Positions 45,826-56,272 of a stretch of 64,000 nucleotides of DNA are shown piece by piece. Every line of letters starts with the position of its first letter. Positions within the stretch are counted from its first letter, which is position 1. The DNA comes from Heligmosomoides polygyrus polygyrus (Eukaryota > Nematoda > Chromadorea > Rhabditida > Heligmosomidae): assembly GCA_947396885.1 (NCBI GenBank), contig OX377204.1, positions 89,104,728 to 89,168,727 of the forward strand, in the 5' to 3' direction. Made by a program: the position numbers and the translations under genes. The notes beneath the pieces were generated by a model that saw only the letters and a list, made by a program, of their open reading frames with translations, was not told where the DNA came from and did no database searches.

Positions 45826-46656
45826 CAAGAACAGGAATATAAAAAACAAGTATAAATTATTACATGAACATAAAACATAAATTATTTAGTGAGATAGAGC
45901 GAAAAATTCCGTACAGAAAGTAGCATTATTGCGCAATGCAAATTGAATTTTTACTTAAAAATAGACGAACGAAAAATAGTAACAGAAAACGCTGAGAACT
46001 TTCCGGACACTCTAATAAAACTCGAGAATTCAAATTTTACTAAAAACCATTCGAATTCCAACTCGAGCAGGTCATTCGGTCAAAACTATATTAAGCCCAG
46101 CACTCTTTCAATTGGCCGAGAACTCTGCCAACAGGCGGATTTTGATATTTTCAACTTCACAACTTTCAAGACCGCATTAATCTGCATTAAACGGAAATTA
46201 GAGTTGACCCTGTGCACGTCTTTGAAGATGTTATTGAGGCAAAGTTCAAGATATACGAACTCGTCGACATCTTCACAGTAATCGAATTTAAGCTCGCAAC
46301 AGATGCCGAAGACATGATCGCCATCGACTACCAGCACATCTTCCAAACCGTTGCGATTCCGGAAAAAGTGGCCGCGTTGGACGACGTGGACGGTGTGCTC
46401 GGCCTTGCGTTCCAGTCTTTCGCTACCGACAAAATGATGCCTCCTTTCATCACTGGTATCTTCCAAGGTAAATCTCGAAAGGCTACAAAATCAGCCTTAT
46501 TCTCGTCGAGTAGACCAATGCTTTCGATGTTCGAGATGGTATTTAACGGCGTATGTCTCAACGTATTGAACCTACTTTTATATTGGACCGCTACTCTCCT
46601 TACATACTGTCACGCGAATATAGTAACGGTCTTAAGCAGGCAGTGTTAATAATAAT

Positions 46657-46940
46657 AAAGGATAAAGGACGACGTTATTCAATCCCCTATGGGATGCGCC
46701 ACGCACTCTACTTCTACGGAATGTCGTGAAGCCGAGTTGAATGCGTAGTTGGCCATACAATGACTTGCGGTGGCCAGCCGATGAACAATTCAGCGCTTTA
46801 TCCTTCCCAGACAAGTCTGGTACCAATTCACCGACCCCGGATGGAAGGCTTGGTTGGCCTGGGCGGGAAATCCGAGCCAGGAACCAGGTATCGGGTGCAG
46901 GCGACAGCCGGCGCCTCCTCCGAATGCGTTCTACGTGCCC
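46657..46940 (-). repeat. SINE-1, full length, - orientation (gene D intron 4)
   Basis: ggataaaggacgacgttattc to gccggcgcctcctccgaatgc. Confidence 0.88.
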
Positions 46941-47231
46941 TCCAACCTAATGGGCAATGTTAATAAGATTTATTATCACAAATGGTCTACCTGATCTACA
47001 AAAGGGCCGTCGTAGTCCGATATTAAGGGCAGGTCGTGTTGAATGAGTAGCTTTCTCAGTTCAGACATTCGCTTTGGACCCTTCTCTTGTTAGTCTCCAA
47101 CTTAATAGTTGATTCTTAACGCTATTTACTGTAGTTTTCGGCTATGCATTAGCAAATAAAGCAAATGCAGAAATCATCATCATTTTCAATAGCATTTGTC
47201 CGCTTGGTGTGGAGGGGTCCGCTCTTCTGTA

Positions 47232-47377
47232 GCCGTATTCATGAACGTTCCCGGTACCTTCCCGGCTTCCCACGGGAAGCGACCGAGGCGAGAGAGAGAG
47301 GCAGGAAAGAAGGGAGAGAGGTGATATCGCTTTGATATCGCTTATCTCCCGCTCCCGCCGCTTCATGAATACGGCCT
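47232..47377. mobile_element. MITE, GCCGTATTCATGAA ends
   Basis: Inverted ends agccgtattcatgaa / ttcatgaatacggc, with internal cttcccacgggaagcg and gtgatatcgctt shared with the copy at 11350, which is in the opposite orientation. Confidence 0.8.
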
Positions 47378-47529
47378 CTGGTTTGGTGACGCCATTTCTC
47401 CCGATCAAACGCTTGGTCGGGATGCGGACCAGTCATCTTTAAGTCCAAGTGCAACTTATCTACCCAACGTTACTTCGGGCGTCCCTTGGGCCGCTTTCCA
47501 GAGACCACAAGGTTTAGGTCCGCTCCAGG

Positions 47530-47681
47530 GGCCGGATTCATCAACGACTAACCCACGGGTATAGGGGGTAAAGATACCCACGATGCAGCCTGCGTCTCTG
47601 ACTCTTGCCTTATCTTTACCCAACTCGTATCTTATCTCTACCTCTTATACCCCACGGGTTCAATTGTTGATGAATCCGGCT
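47530..47681. mobile_element. 152-bp MITE flanked by CCAGG
   Basis: CCAGG at 47525-47529 and 47682-47686. The ends are ggccggattcatcaac / ttgatgaatccggct, and the interior contains acccacgggtatag and its inverse. Confidence 0.85.
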
Positions 47682-47686
47682 CCAGG

Positions 47687-48206
47687 ACCTAACTCCAACG
47701 CGACGTCGCGCGCTAGGCGCGTGCAACGTCGCGGCGCTGAAACGCGGACGTGCGCTCGGTGACGCATGGTTAGCCGCGGAGCACGAAATGTTCTCAGTGT
47801 TTTAGCTCCAGACCACATTTCTAGCAAGAAACTTAAGATCCCGCAGAATGTGGTAGGCAACAATCTGCAGTAGGTCATTTGATCCGAGAGTCGATGATAG
47901 TGTCCATTTTCCGTAGCATAACCATAATCACGGGTAAAAATTGACCGAAGAAGTTGTAGAGGGCGAATACTGACGCCAGAAACCATCCAAAGACCAGGAT
48001 TCCTGTATAAACTGTCGCTGATCGTCCCATTGAAACCACATTCATATACCATCTCCAAGGAACGTTGAATTCAGGCAAAGGCGTGCCGCACGGCCCTGTA
48101 GGAAGTGCTTCTAGTCGTCGGAAGCATCGGATCGCGATAACTCGTCCAATTTCGTCGCGCACCGTGCGCGACGCCAGGAGTGTTCGCGCGGCGTTGGAGT
48201 TATGTC
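47687..48206 (-). mobile_element. Inverted-end element carrying a membrane-protein-like frame
   Basis: The ends ctaactccaacgcgacg (from 47688) and cgcggcgttggagttatg (to about 48205) are inverted. Between them the - strand frame 48162-47875 encodes 95 residues with IAIRCFRRLEALPTGPCG, FNVPWRWYMN and two hydrophobic stretches (VYTGILVFGWFLASVFALY, FFGQFLPVIMVML). I recognise neither the element nor the protein. It could be a captured exon or part of the element's own gene. Confidence 0.45.
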
Positions 48207-48334
48207 TGCCCCCGGTTCAAGCCAATCTTCCGGACGGTGTCGTCGTTAGCGCGAAGGGCGTGACCATACCACCGTCGACGGGCTTCGCGCAACTTTTCGG
48301 CTTCGGTTTAACACCGAACCTTTGTCGTATGGCA

Positions 48335-48430
48335 TCACTGAAGCATAAACCGGTGCATTTTGCTTTCCTGGATTTGGAGAAGGCCTTCGACCGCGTTCCG
48401 CGAGAAGTGGTGCAAAAATATTGCTGCTAA
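48335..48430 (+). mobile_element. LINE reverse-transcriptase scrap
   Basis: Encodes KHKPVHFAFLDLEKAFDRVP, the conserved RT motif with catalytic-site Asp, then stops. It is a short fragment only. Confidence 0.6.
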
Positions 48431-48697
48431 ATTGTGAAAAAGCTAATGCAGGTCACATGGTCCTAGTGAACACCTTCAGTTACGATGTCTCCCCATATGA
48501 GCCATCTCCTTGCTAGATGCTCGAAAAAGCATTCGATAAAGTAGTGTAATATTTCTAATTGCAGGAGAGATCGCTGAGTCTGTTTTCTCGATCTGGCTGG
48601 AGGAACTAGGAGAGTCGTCTGACAACGGAACGGCCGGCGTCATCTACTATGGCGGTTGGTTCCTTATAACTGTTTCACCTTCTAATTTTCATGTCGA

Positions 48698-48862
48698 ATG
48701 CGTGCAGCACAGTCGGAGGAAATTTCAGCTGTTGCACCCAGAATTGATTGAATGTTCGGATATCTTCCAGGCCAGCCAAGCTTTGCATCGGATCTATCCT
48801 AGTCGGAAAGGGGCAACCGCAAATTGCGAATTGCCTACGTCTCCAATTTCACGGAACCATAA
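48698..48862 (+). repeat. Degenerate SINE-1 (gene D intron 5)
   Basis: gcagcacagtcggaggaaat, gttcggatatcttccaggcc and gggcaaccgcaaattgcg keep SINE-1 order. Confidence 0.5.
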
Positions 48863-49520
48863 TCACTGAATACAAACGAAAGCCCACGCATCATGGGGCA
48901 GTAGTAGAAACTCTCCTAGAAACTCAAGGCAGGAAATGAAGATGCATCTCACTATGTGCCCCCTCGATTAGGATAGGTCTTTTGCATCATTCTAGGGTTG
49001 ATGACTTGGAACCTTCAGGTTCTTGCAGATGTAGTCCCGAGCTGTGAAGGTGTCGGTTAGAATCCAAAGATAAAGAAGTCATGAGAAATTGAACCGCTCC
49101 TATTGAAGGGAATCAGAACAAGAACGCTGAAGTCTTCGCATTAGAAGCACGTAGTTACTTGTTTGTACCGTTGAGATAAAAGAGATGTAGTGAATAACGA
49201 CAGCATTGTCTTTGTTCTAAACACTCTCACTGTATGCGATGATTTTCAGGCTACGACCTTGTTCACTGCCACAACAACCGATCGTTCCAGCAGCTTTCAT
49301 CGGCTCGGCTCTTTCAGTTCACTACTAGAACATTGTTCGTGAACAACGTGGTATCAAGTATACGAGTACAGGTGGGTGTGACTTCGGCAGAGAACATCCA
49401 TTGCAGAGCGTACAACAGCATCCGAACGCCAAGAATTAACTTCCATTGCTTATAAGCTCAATGAGCACGTATTTGTCAGTGAAGAAAACTGCGAAGAATG
49501 ATAGCTGCTCTGCGAAGAAC

Positions 49521-50252
49521 TACAGGGTGCGTCAAAAGTTCTTGGACTCTTTTGCTTCAGGCTCATTATATAGGTTGATGCGCTTCTCTCAACCAAAGCT
49601 TTATGCGGTATTGTTGCCTTACTCTTACCCCCTCATGTACCAATTTTTCGTGCCTAGATGTTCTTTTGTTCAAGATGGCTAATGCAAATGGTTTGCGCAC
49701 TGCAATGGAAAAACTGGATGTCGAAGAAAAAAACCAACTATAAAACTACCTAGAGGGCATCCTGAAGAAGGACGATCTTCCATGGCAATCTGCACCTTAA
49801 AAGAAGCGACTAGACTTGTCATCAAGATTCTGCGCCCGCTCATAAGGCTAAAGTGGTACGGAAATTTTGCGCTGAACAACATTCCTGATTCCATCTCAGC
49901 CGAAGAGTGGCCTCTGCTCAGCCCGGACCTCAATCCGATGGACTACACAATCTGGTCCATATTAAAGAGTAAGACCTATGCAACATTCCACACGAACACT
50001 ACTTCACTTCAAAGAGCCCTGAACAAAGCCTGGGGAGAGATTGATGAAGACCCCCGCCCCCGGCCTGAACCGTGGATACGTTCCCCGAGCGATTGGAGGC
50101 GTGTATTCGTGCTAAAGGAGGCATTTCGAAATTTAACCGCTGCTTTATGTCTGGTCAATAGTAATACATTTTATGAATATCATCTGATTTGCATTAAAAA
50201 GCCGTTTGGGCGGTCAATTACATGTGTCCAAGAACTTTTGACGCATCCTGTA
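49521..50252 (+). mobile_element. maT/mariner-type element with TA-flanked inverted ends, internally deleted
   Basis: TA-cagggtgcgtcaaaagttct ... agaacttttgacgcatcctg-TA. A start ATGGCTAATGCAAATGG at about 49676 is soon stopped. The remaining C-terminal part reads EEWPLLSPDLNPMDYTIWS in one frame and the terminal AKGGHFE-type codons in another. About two thirds of the transposase is missing. It lies in gene D intron 6. Confidence 0.85.
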
Positions 50253-50277
50253 TAGCACCGTTTTGTAGCAACGTTTT

Positions 50278-50360
50278 GTTGAGACTAAACTCTAGCGCTA
50301 TCCAGGAATCGAGCCCACAACCCCCTGTTTACAGGACACAATGCTACACGAATACACCGT
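50278..50360 (-). repeat. tRNA-like repeat Z
   Basis: ctctagcgctatccaggaatc followed by cgagcc, opposite to the 51.5 kb right half. Degenerate. Confidence 0.45.
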
Positions 50361-50504
50361 GGTTCGTCCATAGCTATTCTGGCAGAACTTTCCCTACCCA
50401 ACCCACTTGTTCTGCGCAGCAAGCTGCCGATTTCTTCCAAGGCACCATCCCTTCAAGAAGAAGTTTTGTAGAGGCTAGAAAATCTTCGAGGATCAAGAAG
50501 CCGT

Positions 50505-50605
50505 GAGAGTGGTAGCGTAGTCGGAGACGGCGTCAGCCCCCGATTCTAGGCTCTTGATATGGAATCCACGCCCAAGCCAACGAAGCCGGGTGGTGATCTG
50601 AACTT
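50505..50605 (+). repeat. SINE-1 head, degenerate
   Basis: gtggtagcgtagtcggagacg is a good A box. The B-box region (ctcttgatatggaatcc) is eroded and the body is missing. Confidence 0.5.
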
Positions 50606-51439
50606 GCGAACGCCATGGCTAACTGGGCGACCTACGTCGATGCTCGCTGAGTCGTCGCATTCATCGGTCGACTGCGCGACCTTCTACCTATACCGTATCC
50701 GAGACGTCATCTGCGTTTTTTTTATCAAACGAGAAGTTAAGGTTGAGACAACTGCTATAGGTGACTGCAACAGATTTTTAGAACAAAGAAGCTTTCGACA
50801 TCTGGAAGTCTGACTCCATTAGGACTGTCTGGAGTACTCCTTTGCACTTCCTCCCATTTTATTCTACCCTCCACAGGTTTTTTCTTCTATGAATGACTGT
50901 TCATTTTTTGAGCTCTATAAAAACACTTTAATTACAAAAGCGTTTCCTTTCTACTGTTAGTAATACATTGTGCCCACGAGGTTTTTAGGTGGACTCTTTA
51001 TTCGGCAGGGCTGCCTGACGTTTTGACGTTCCGTCGTCTTCAGAGGCCTGGGTCCGCCGAAAATGGCGTGTGTTCGCCCTGTGCTTGGTGACCAATAGGG
51101 AGGAATTCGCAGAAAATTCATTCGTCTGTGTCTGGTGTCTGTTGCCAGACTCGAACTGAAAGCAGACGCAAGAGCAACAACCGAACTGGTTCATTTTCAG
51201 ACGACAATCATCAGCACGTCACCGTACATCACAATGCCGGCAATTCCTACAAGTGCTTACTGCGCTCAATCTGACGTCCAGCACTCCTTTACCTGCAGAG
51301 GTACGAATTAATACGATTACGATGAGGAAACTCAAGAAAACCCTGACGCTAACCGTATCTGGGCAATTCAAGTCAGTTTCCTTAAGCCTCAAGTGGCTGG
51401 TATCGAGGTAGTAATCTGTCACAACGATCTTTTGTTGAC

Positions 51440-51560
51440 TAGCGCCAAAACTTCTAGCGCCAGGCGGGATTCGAACTTGCACCTCCTACCGACCGGGCGG
51501 GAAGTGCGCGTTCGAGTCCCGCCTGGGTGTCCCGCCTGGCGCTAGAAGTTTTACCGCAAC
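51440..51560. repeat. Inverted dimer of tRNA-like repeat Z
   Basis: aaaacttctagcgccaggcg at about 51445-51465 and cgcctggcgctagaagtttt at about 51534-51554 are inverted, and each is attached to a ttcgaa/ttcgag B-box core. Confidence 0.7.
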
Positions 51561-51835
51561 AAAGCATCGTTGTAACGTATCTGGGCAAGCGATCAGAATA
51601 CACTGCACCGCCGCTTGAATGTCCCCTCCGCTTATTTAATGTTTATGTTTATTACATCCCACTAATTGAACCACTACTTAATAAAAACCATGCGTTTCTA
51701 AGTTTATGTAAAATTTATAGCATATCTCCACTAGAACTGAACAGTTTCAATCCATCTTTCATGAACGATGCGAGTGACCATGCGAGAATAACCAAAGCGA
51801 AACTAGTTGCTGCTGAGTGAGTGGACATAAAAGAA

Positions 51836-52130
51836 TAAAGGATAAAGGACGGCGTTATTCAATTGCTTCTGGGATGCGCCACGCATTCTACTTCTACGGG
51901 ATGTCGCTGGGGCGAGTTGAATGTGTATTTGGCCATGCAATGACTTGCGGTGGCCAGCCGATGAACAAGTCAGCGCACTATCTTTCCCAGACAAGTCTGG
52001 TACCAATTCACCGACCCCGGAGGGATGGAAGGCTTGGTTGGCCTGAGCGGGAAATCCGAACCAGGAACCTGGTATCGGATGCACGTGATAGCCGGCGCCT
52101 CCTCCGACTGTGCTACACACGCCCACTAGT
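51836..52130 (-). repeat. SINE-1, full length, - orientation (gene D intron 7)
   Basis: ggataaaggacggcgttattc to cgcctcctccgactgtgct, little diverged. Confidence 0.9.
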
Positions 52131-52308
52131 GAGTGTACATATTGATATTAATGTGAAGATAGCTGTGTGAAGGAAAAGTGCCTTCCCCCACTAGGATAGA
52201 TCGCCGTGAAAAATTAGTAGCACTGAAATCAGTGAGCATTAAAAAACAGAGACAAAAAACTCAAAAATAAAAGAGAACAGCTGACTATTGCTTGGGCTAC
52301 GAGACCTA

Positions 52309-52309
52309 T

Positions 52310-52372
<63 letters not shown>

Positions 52373-52373
52373 T
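52309..52373. repeat. (ATTT)n microsatellite
   Basis: About 15 uninterrupted ATTT units after cctatttattta. Confidence 0.95.
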
Positions 52374-52624
52374 ATAAATATTGCATTGCATTATTGTATA
52401 CGTGAAAAGACGTGCTTCAAATTTGAACAAAAAAGGAATAAGAAACTGTATATTGCTTCCTGTACTTACGTTAAGCAATTTATTTCACATCTATCAATGT
52501 AATTCTACCTTAACATTAATTTCCTTCATAAATAATGAATAGAACCTGCTACCCACTGCGGACAGTGGGTACAATTTCCTCGTGGTATTTCTACCTATTT
52601 AACTGCTCGATGAAACCGATTCAT

Positions 52625-55600
52625 GGGGCCAGATTCATCAACCATTTACCATCCTCTTCTTGTTCTTCTTCTCCTGAGCGTTTAGTCCCGCGCAGTCGCA
52701 GGGTCCGCTGTTCTTGTGATCTGTCGCCATCTCATCCTATCAAGGGCGTCATCTGCCGTGGCGCCGACTTCGGCGAGATCTCTCTTGATGACGTCCTTCC
52801 ATCTTTTCCTTGGGGCTCCTCTCGGACGCTTTCCGGGTGCCTCGAAAACTAGGGCCAACCTTGTGGGGTGATCCTCTGGTCTTCTGAGGACGTGTCCATA
52901 CCACCTCAGGCGCTGCTCTCTCGTCTTCAGCTGGATCGGGGCTGTCTTCATCACTGCCCTAACATCGTCGTTTCGCACCCTGCCCCGACGGGTCCATCCA
53001 CATGTCCACCTCAGCATCCTCATCTCCGCCGCGTGCAGTTGCCGCTCCTGCGCCTTACCCAGGGCCCAGCACTCACTGCCGTAGAGGAAGGCAGGTCTCA
53101 CAACTGTTCTATAGAACTTGCCTTCAAACGTCTTGGAGCATCTACGGTCGCAGAGAATCCCTGTGGACTCCCTCCACTTGAGCCAGGCTGCGTTTATCCG
53201 TCCCCTGACCGCCTGGTCCACACTTCCTTCCTCGGATAGGTCACTTCCGAGGTAGCGGAATTCTTCCACCTTCTCGATCGTTTTCCCTTGGCAGTCTAGA
53301 ATCGATCCAGCGCACTGCTCAGAGCTGATGAACTTCGTCTTCTTCACGTTCAGCCGTAGGCCGTTGTCTGCGAGGGCTCTCTGCCACAGCTGCACCTTCT
53401 CCTCCAGCTCCTCATGGTTGTCGGCTACTAGGGCGATGTCGTCCGCGTAGAGGATCGTTCTGAGAGGGCCTTCCTCAAGGTGGTTCACTATAGAGTCAAG
53501 CGTCAGCAGGAAGAGGAACGGGCTCAGAGCCGACCCTTGGTGTACCCCCCCCCCCCCCCCTGTGAGGTCCACTTTCCTTGTCACCCCGAGTGGGGTTCGT
53601 ATCGCCGCTTTCGAGCCCTCGTACATGTCCCATATGACCGTGATCAGACGTTCCGGGACACCCCTCCCTCGAAGGGCATTCCAGATTACGGCCCGAGCTA
53701 GCCTGTCGTAGGCCTTCTCCAGGCCAGGAATGCCAGGTAGCAGGGTTTTCGTCTCTCCCGATATTTCTCCATCACCTGACGAGCGATGAAGATGGCGTCT
53801 GTGGTGGACCTCTCAGGCATGAAGCGATGAAGATGGCGTCTGTGGTGGACCTCTCAGGCATGAAGCTCCACTGCACCTGGGAGATGGGTACCATCTCCCT
53901 CAGCCTTGAGTCGACCAGTCGTAGATCTTCATCGTGTCTGAGATCAGTTTGATCCCTCGGTAGTTGGAGCATTCGAAAGCGTCTCCCTTCTTCTTGAAGA
54001 TGGGGACTATGGTGCTGTTCCTCAGTCATCCGGCATATTACCTTCTTTCGTGATTCTGCTGAGGAACTGGCCCATCTAGTTTCTCGTACAGGGCATCCAT
54101 TTCCGCGTTCTTTGCCTTCGCTACAGCTGTTTTTCTCAGCCTCTTCAGCTTCCTGTAGGCTGTGAGATGCTCCGGTGCCCTCGTCTTCTGCCACAGCTTG
54201 TAGGCCTGCTTCTTCCTCTTCACCGCAGTCTGCACCTCTTCGTTCCAGAACCATGCCGATTTATCCCCTCTGGTTCCTCCCTTTGTTTCTCCCAGGGTTC
54301 CCTTGGCACTTCTCAGGATTGTATGGGCCACCCTCCTCCAGATCTCATTCACGGGACCAGCTGGATCTGGAAGGCCTGCTTCGAGCACTGCCCTTCGTAG
54401 CTCGTGCCGCTCTGGACACCGCAGTCTCCACCATCGAATCCTGGGTTCCGTCCTCACTTTGGGCCTGGTGGGTAGAGGTATGCTAAGGTCGGCTACCAAG
54501 GGTCTATGCTGTGATGCCACGTCTTCTCCCGGAATGACCTTCACATCCCGGACTGTTTTCAGGGCAGCCCTTCGAACCAGGATGTGGTCGACTTCCGTCC
54601 CTCCGCTAGCATAGATCACTTTCTGGCTCTCCCTCTTCGCGAAGAAGGTGCTACAGACAACCAGGTCGTGGGCGATAGCCAGATCCAGAATTCGTTCTCC
54701 ATCCGGGTTTATCAGGCCGATCTCTTTGCCTCCATGAACCCTTTCCACTCCTCTTTGCCACTCCCCACATGCCCGTTCATGTCCCCTGCTATGGAGAGGT
54801 AGTCGCCTTCTGGTACGAACCTTATGGCTTCCTCGAGCGAGAGGTAGAAGTCATCACTGCCGTGCTCGGAGCATCCGGTCTGCGGAGCGTAGACAGACAT
54901 GATGGTCCAGTAACCCTCCTTCGTGTCCAGCTGCAGTGACATGATGCGGTCGTTTATTCTTTGGACAGCCGCTACTGAATCCTTGAGGGACTCCGTGACA
55001 GCTATCCCTACCCCGTTCCTCTTGGTGTCCTCTCCGTTTTAGTACAGCTTGACCCCTTCTCCGATCTCCCTGGCTTTCGCCCCTTTCCATCGCGTTTCCT
55101 GCAGACACATGACTTGTATCCTTCTGCGCTTCATCAGGTCAGCCACTTCCCTAGATCTTCCGGTCAACGTTCCCACATTCAGTGTCCCCAGTCGAACTAG
55201 CTTCACTAGCCGAGGTCGTTCGGCCCTCGGTAGCCCTCGCATACTGACCACAGAACTCGGGCGGGGGTTCTGTACGCCACTTCCGGGTGACGTCCTAGCC
55301 TTTACATTGATTTTATTGCGACTTGTGGTCATGGTTTTGTGACGAGGTTTCTCCATCAGCCGGCCTGTCAACCTGGGCCTGACGCTGGAACCGTTGCCAT
55401 TTTTGCAATTTTTGCAGGACATGGCTTGCCGGAGCCGGGAGTCGAACCTGTGACCGTTTGTGCATGGAGCTACACTACTAACCACTAGGCTAACTCGGCT
55501 CGTTAACCATTTACCATCCTCTAACGGTGAACATGCCGCCAAACTCATTGATATGACATTCAACAGCATCAGGCCTGGCGGTATTTTCAGCGTTAGAGGG

Positions 55601-55628
55601 CAGTAAGCGGTTGATGAGTCTGGCTAAT
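52625..55628. mobile_element. MITE split by a LINE
   Basis: The left end ggccagattcatcaac (from 52627) and right end gttgatgagtctggc (to about 55626) are inverted ends of one MITE. Its interior resumes after the LINE's right target duplication (ctaacggtgaacatgccgcc, later gcgttagagggcagtaagcg). Confidence 0.75.
52658..55504 (-). mobile_element. RTE-like LINE, second copy, internally deleted
   Basis: Bounded by the 18-bp repeat aaccatttaccatcctct at 52640-52657 and 55505-55522. On the - strand: tRNA-like 5' end (A box 55493-55482, B box 55448-55438), endonuclease pieces (LVRLGTLNVGTLTGRSREV, MCLQETRWKGAK, MSVYAPQTG, SIAGDMNGHVGSG), an RT region with a deletion and a local 50-bp duplication near 53780-53865, then a 314-codon frame (53626-52682) with LYADDIALVADN, ECWALGKAQERQLHAAEM and RWYGHVLRRPEDH. 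The tail is agaagaacaagaaga. A C-run at 53546-53559 breaks the RT frame. It lies antisense in gene D intron 7. Confidence 0.92.
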
Positions 55629-55767
55629 GGCCGCTTAAGGACTTACTATGGTATCCATCTCATAAAGGACCTTTGAATCCTTTGGTTGTTGTTTTTTAAG
55701 AAAATGTATCTTTCATTCTGTTCAAGGTTAAAGCGGCTCATATTAAAGATAAAAGCAGTGAGAAGGA

Positions 55768-55862
55768 TGTTCAGTTGCAATCAAAGCTCTTGCGCCAGGC
55801 GGGATTCGAACCCGTACCTTCCCGAGCAGCGATGCTACGCTTTACACCACCAGAGCTCGCAA
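55768..55862 (-). repeat. tRNA-like repeat Z, best-preserved copy
   Basis: On the - strand: tggtggtgtaaagcg (A-box-like) and ggttcgaatcccgcc (B box), then ctggcgcaagagctttgat. The acceptor stem does not pair, so it is not a functional tRNA. Confidence 0.6.
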
Positions 55863-56111
55863 ATCCGCGATATCTCCCAAGTAACTGTTACATTTCACTA
55901 CTCACCGATGATATCGTGACGAGCCGGCCACTTATATCAGCGTGAAGCCGGAAAAGCTGAAGACTTTAGTAGCGATGCTGTTTCTCACTTTGCTTGTGCC
56001 TGCAACTGAACTTCTATCTATTTCAATCTTACTCCAAGCCTAAATAAAAAGATTAAAAACTATTTCTACGAATGTCTTCAGCCTAGCCGGTTTTATACTG
56101 ATATCAGCGAT

Positions 56112-56222
56112 CGGCTCATCTCGACAGTGCCGATACGTAATAAGGCGTAGCATCGTTGTCCGGAAAGCAGAAGGTGCACATTCGAATCCCGCATGACGCG
56201 AGTTTTGATTGCAGCTGAACAT
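56112..56222 (+). repeat. tRNA-like repeat Z, opposite orientation
   Basis: gtaataaggcgtagcatcg and cattcgaatcccgca, then gagttttgattgcagctgaa. It faces the 55768 copy about 250 bp away. Confidence 0.55.
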
Positions 56223-56272
56223 CATTCTAACTACCGTATCCTGTGTTCCATATAGTAATAGACCCTATTCAT

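Noticed and set aside
52868..55342. + strand frames up to 123 codons
   Set aside because: Antisense shadows of the second LINE. The same frames recur over the first LINE because the DNA is homologous.
55768..55862. Candidate tRNA gene
   Set aside because: The B box is perfect, but the acceptor and anticodon stems do not form, and related degenerate copies are dispersed.
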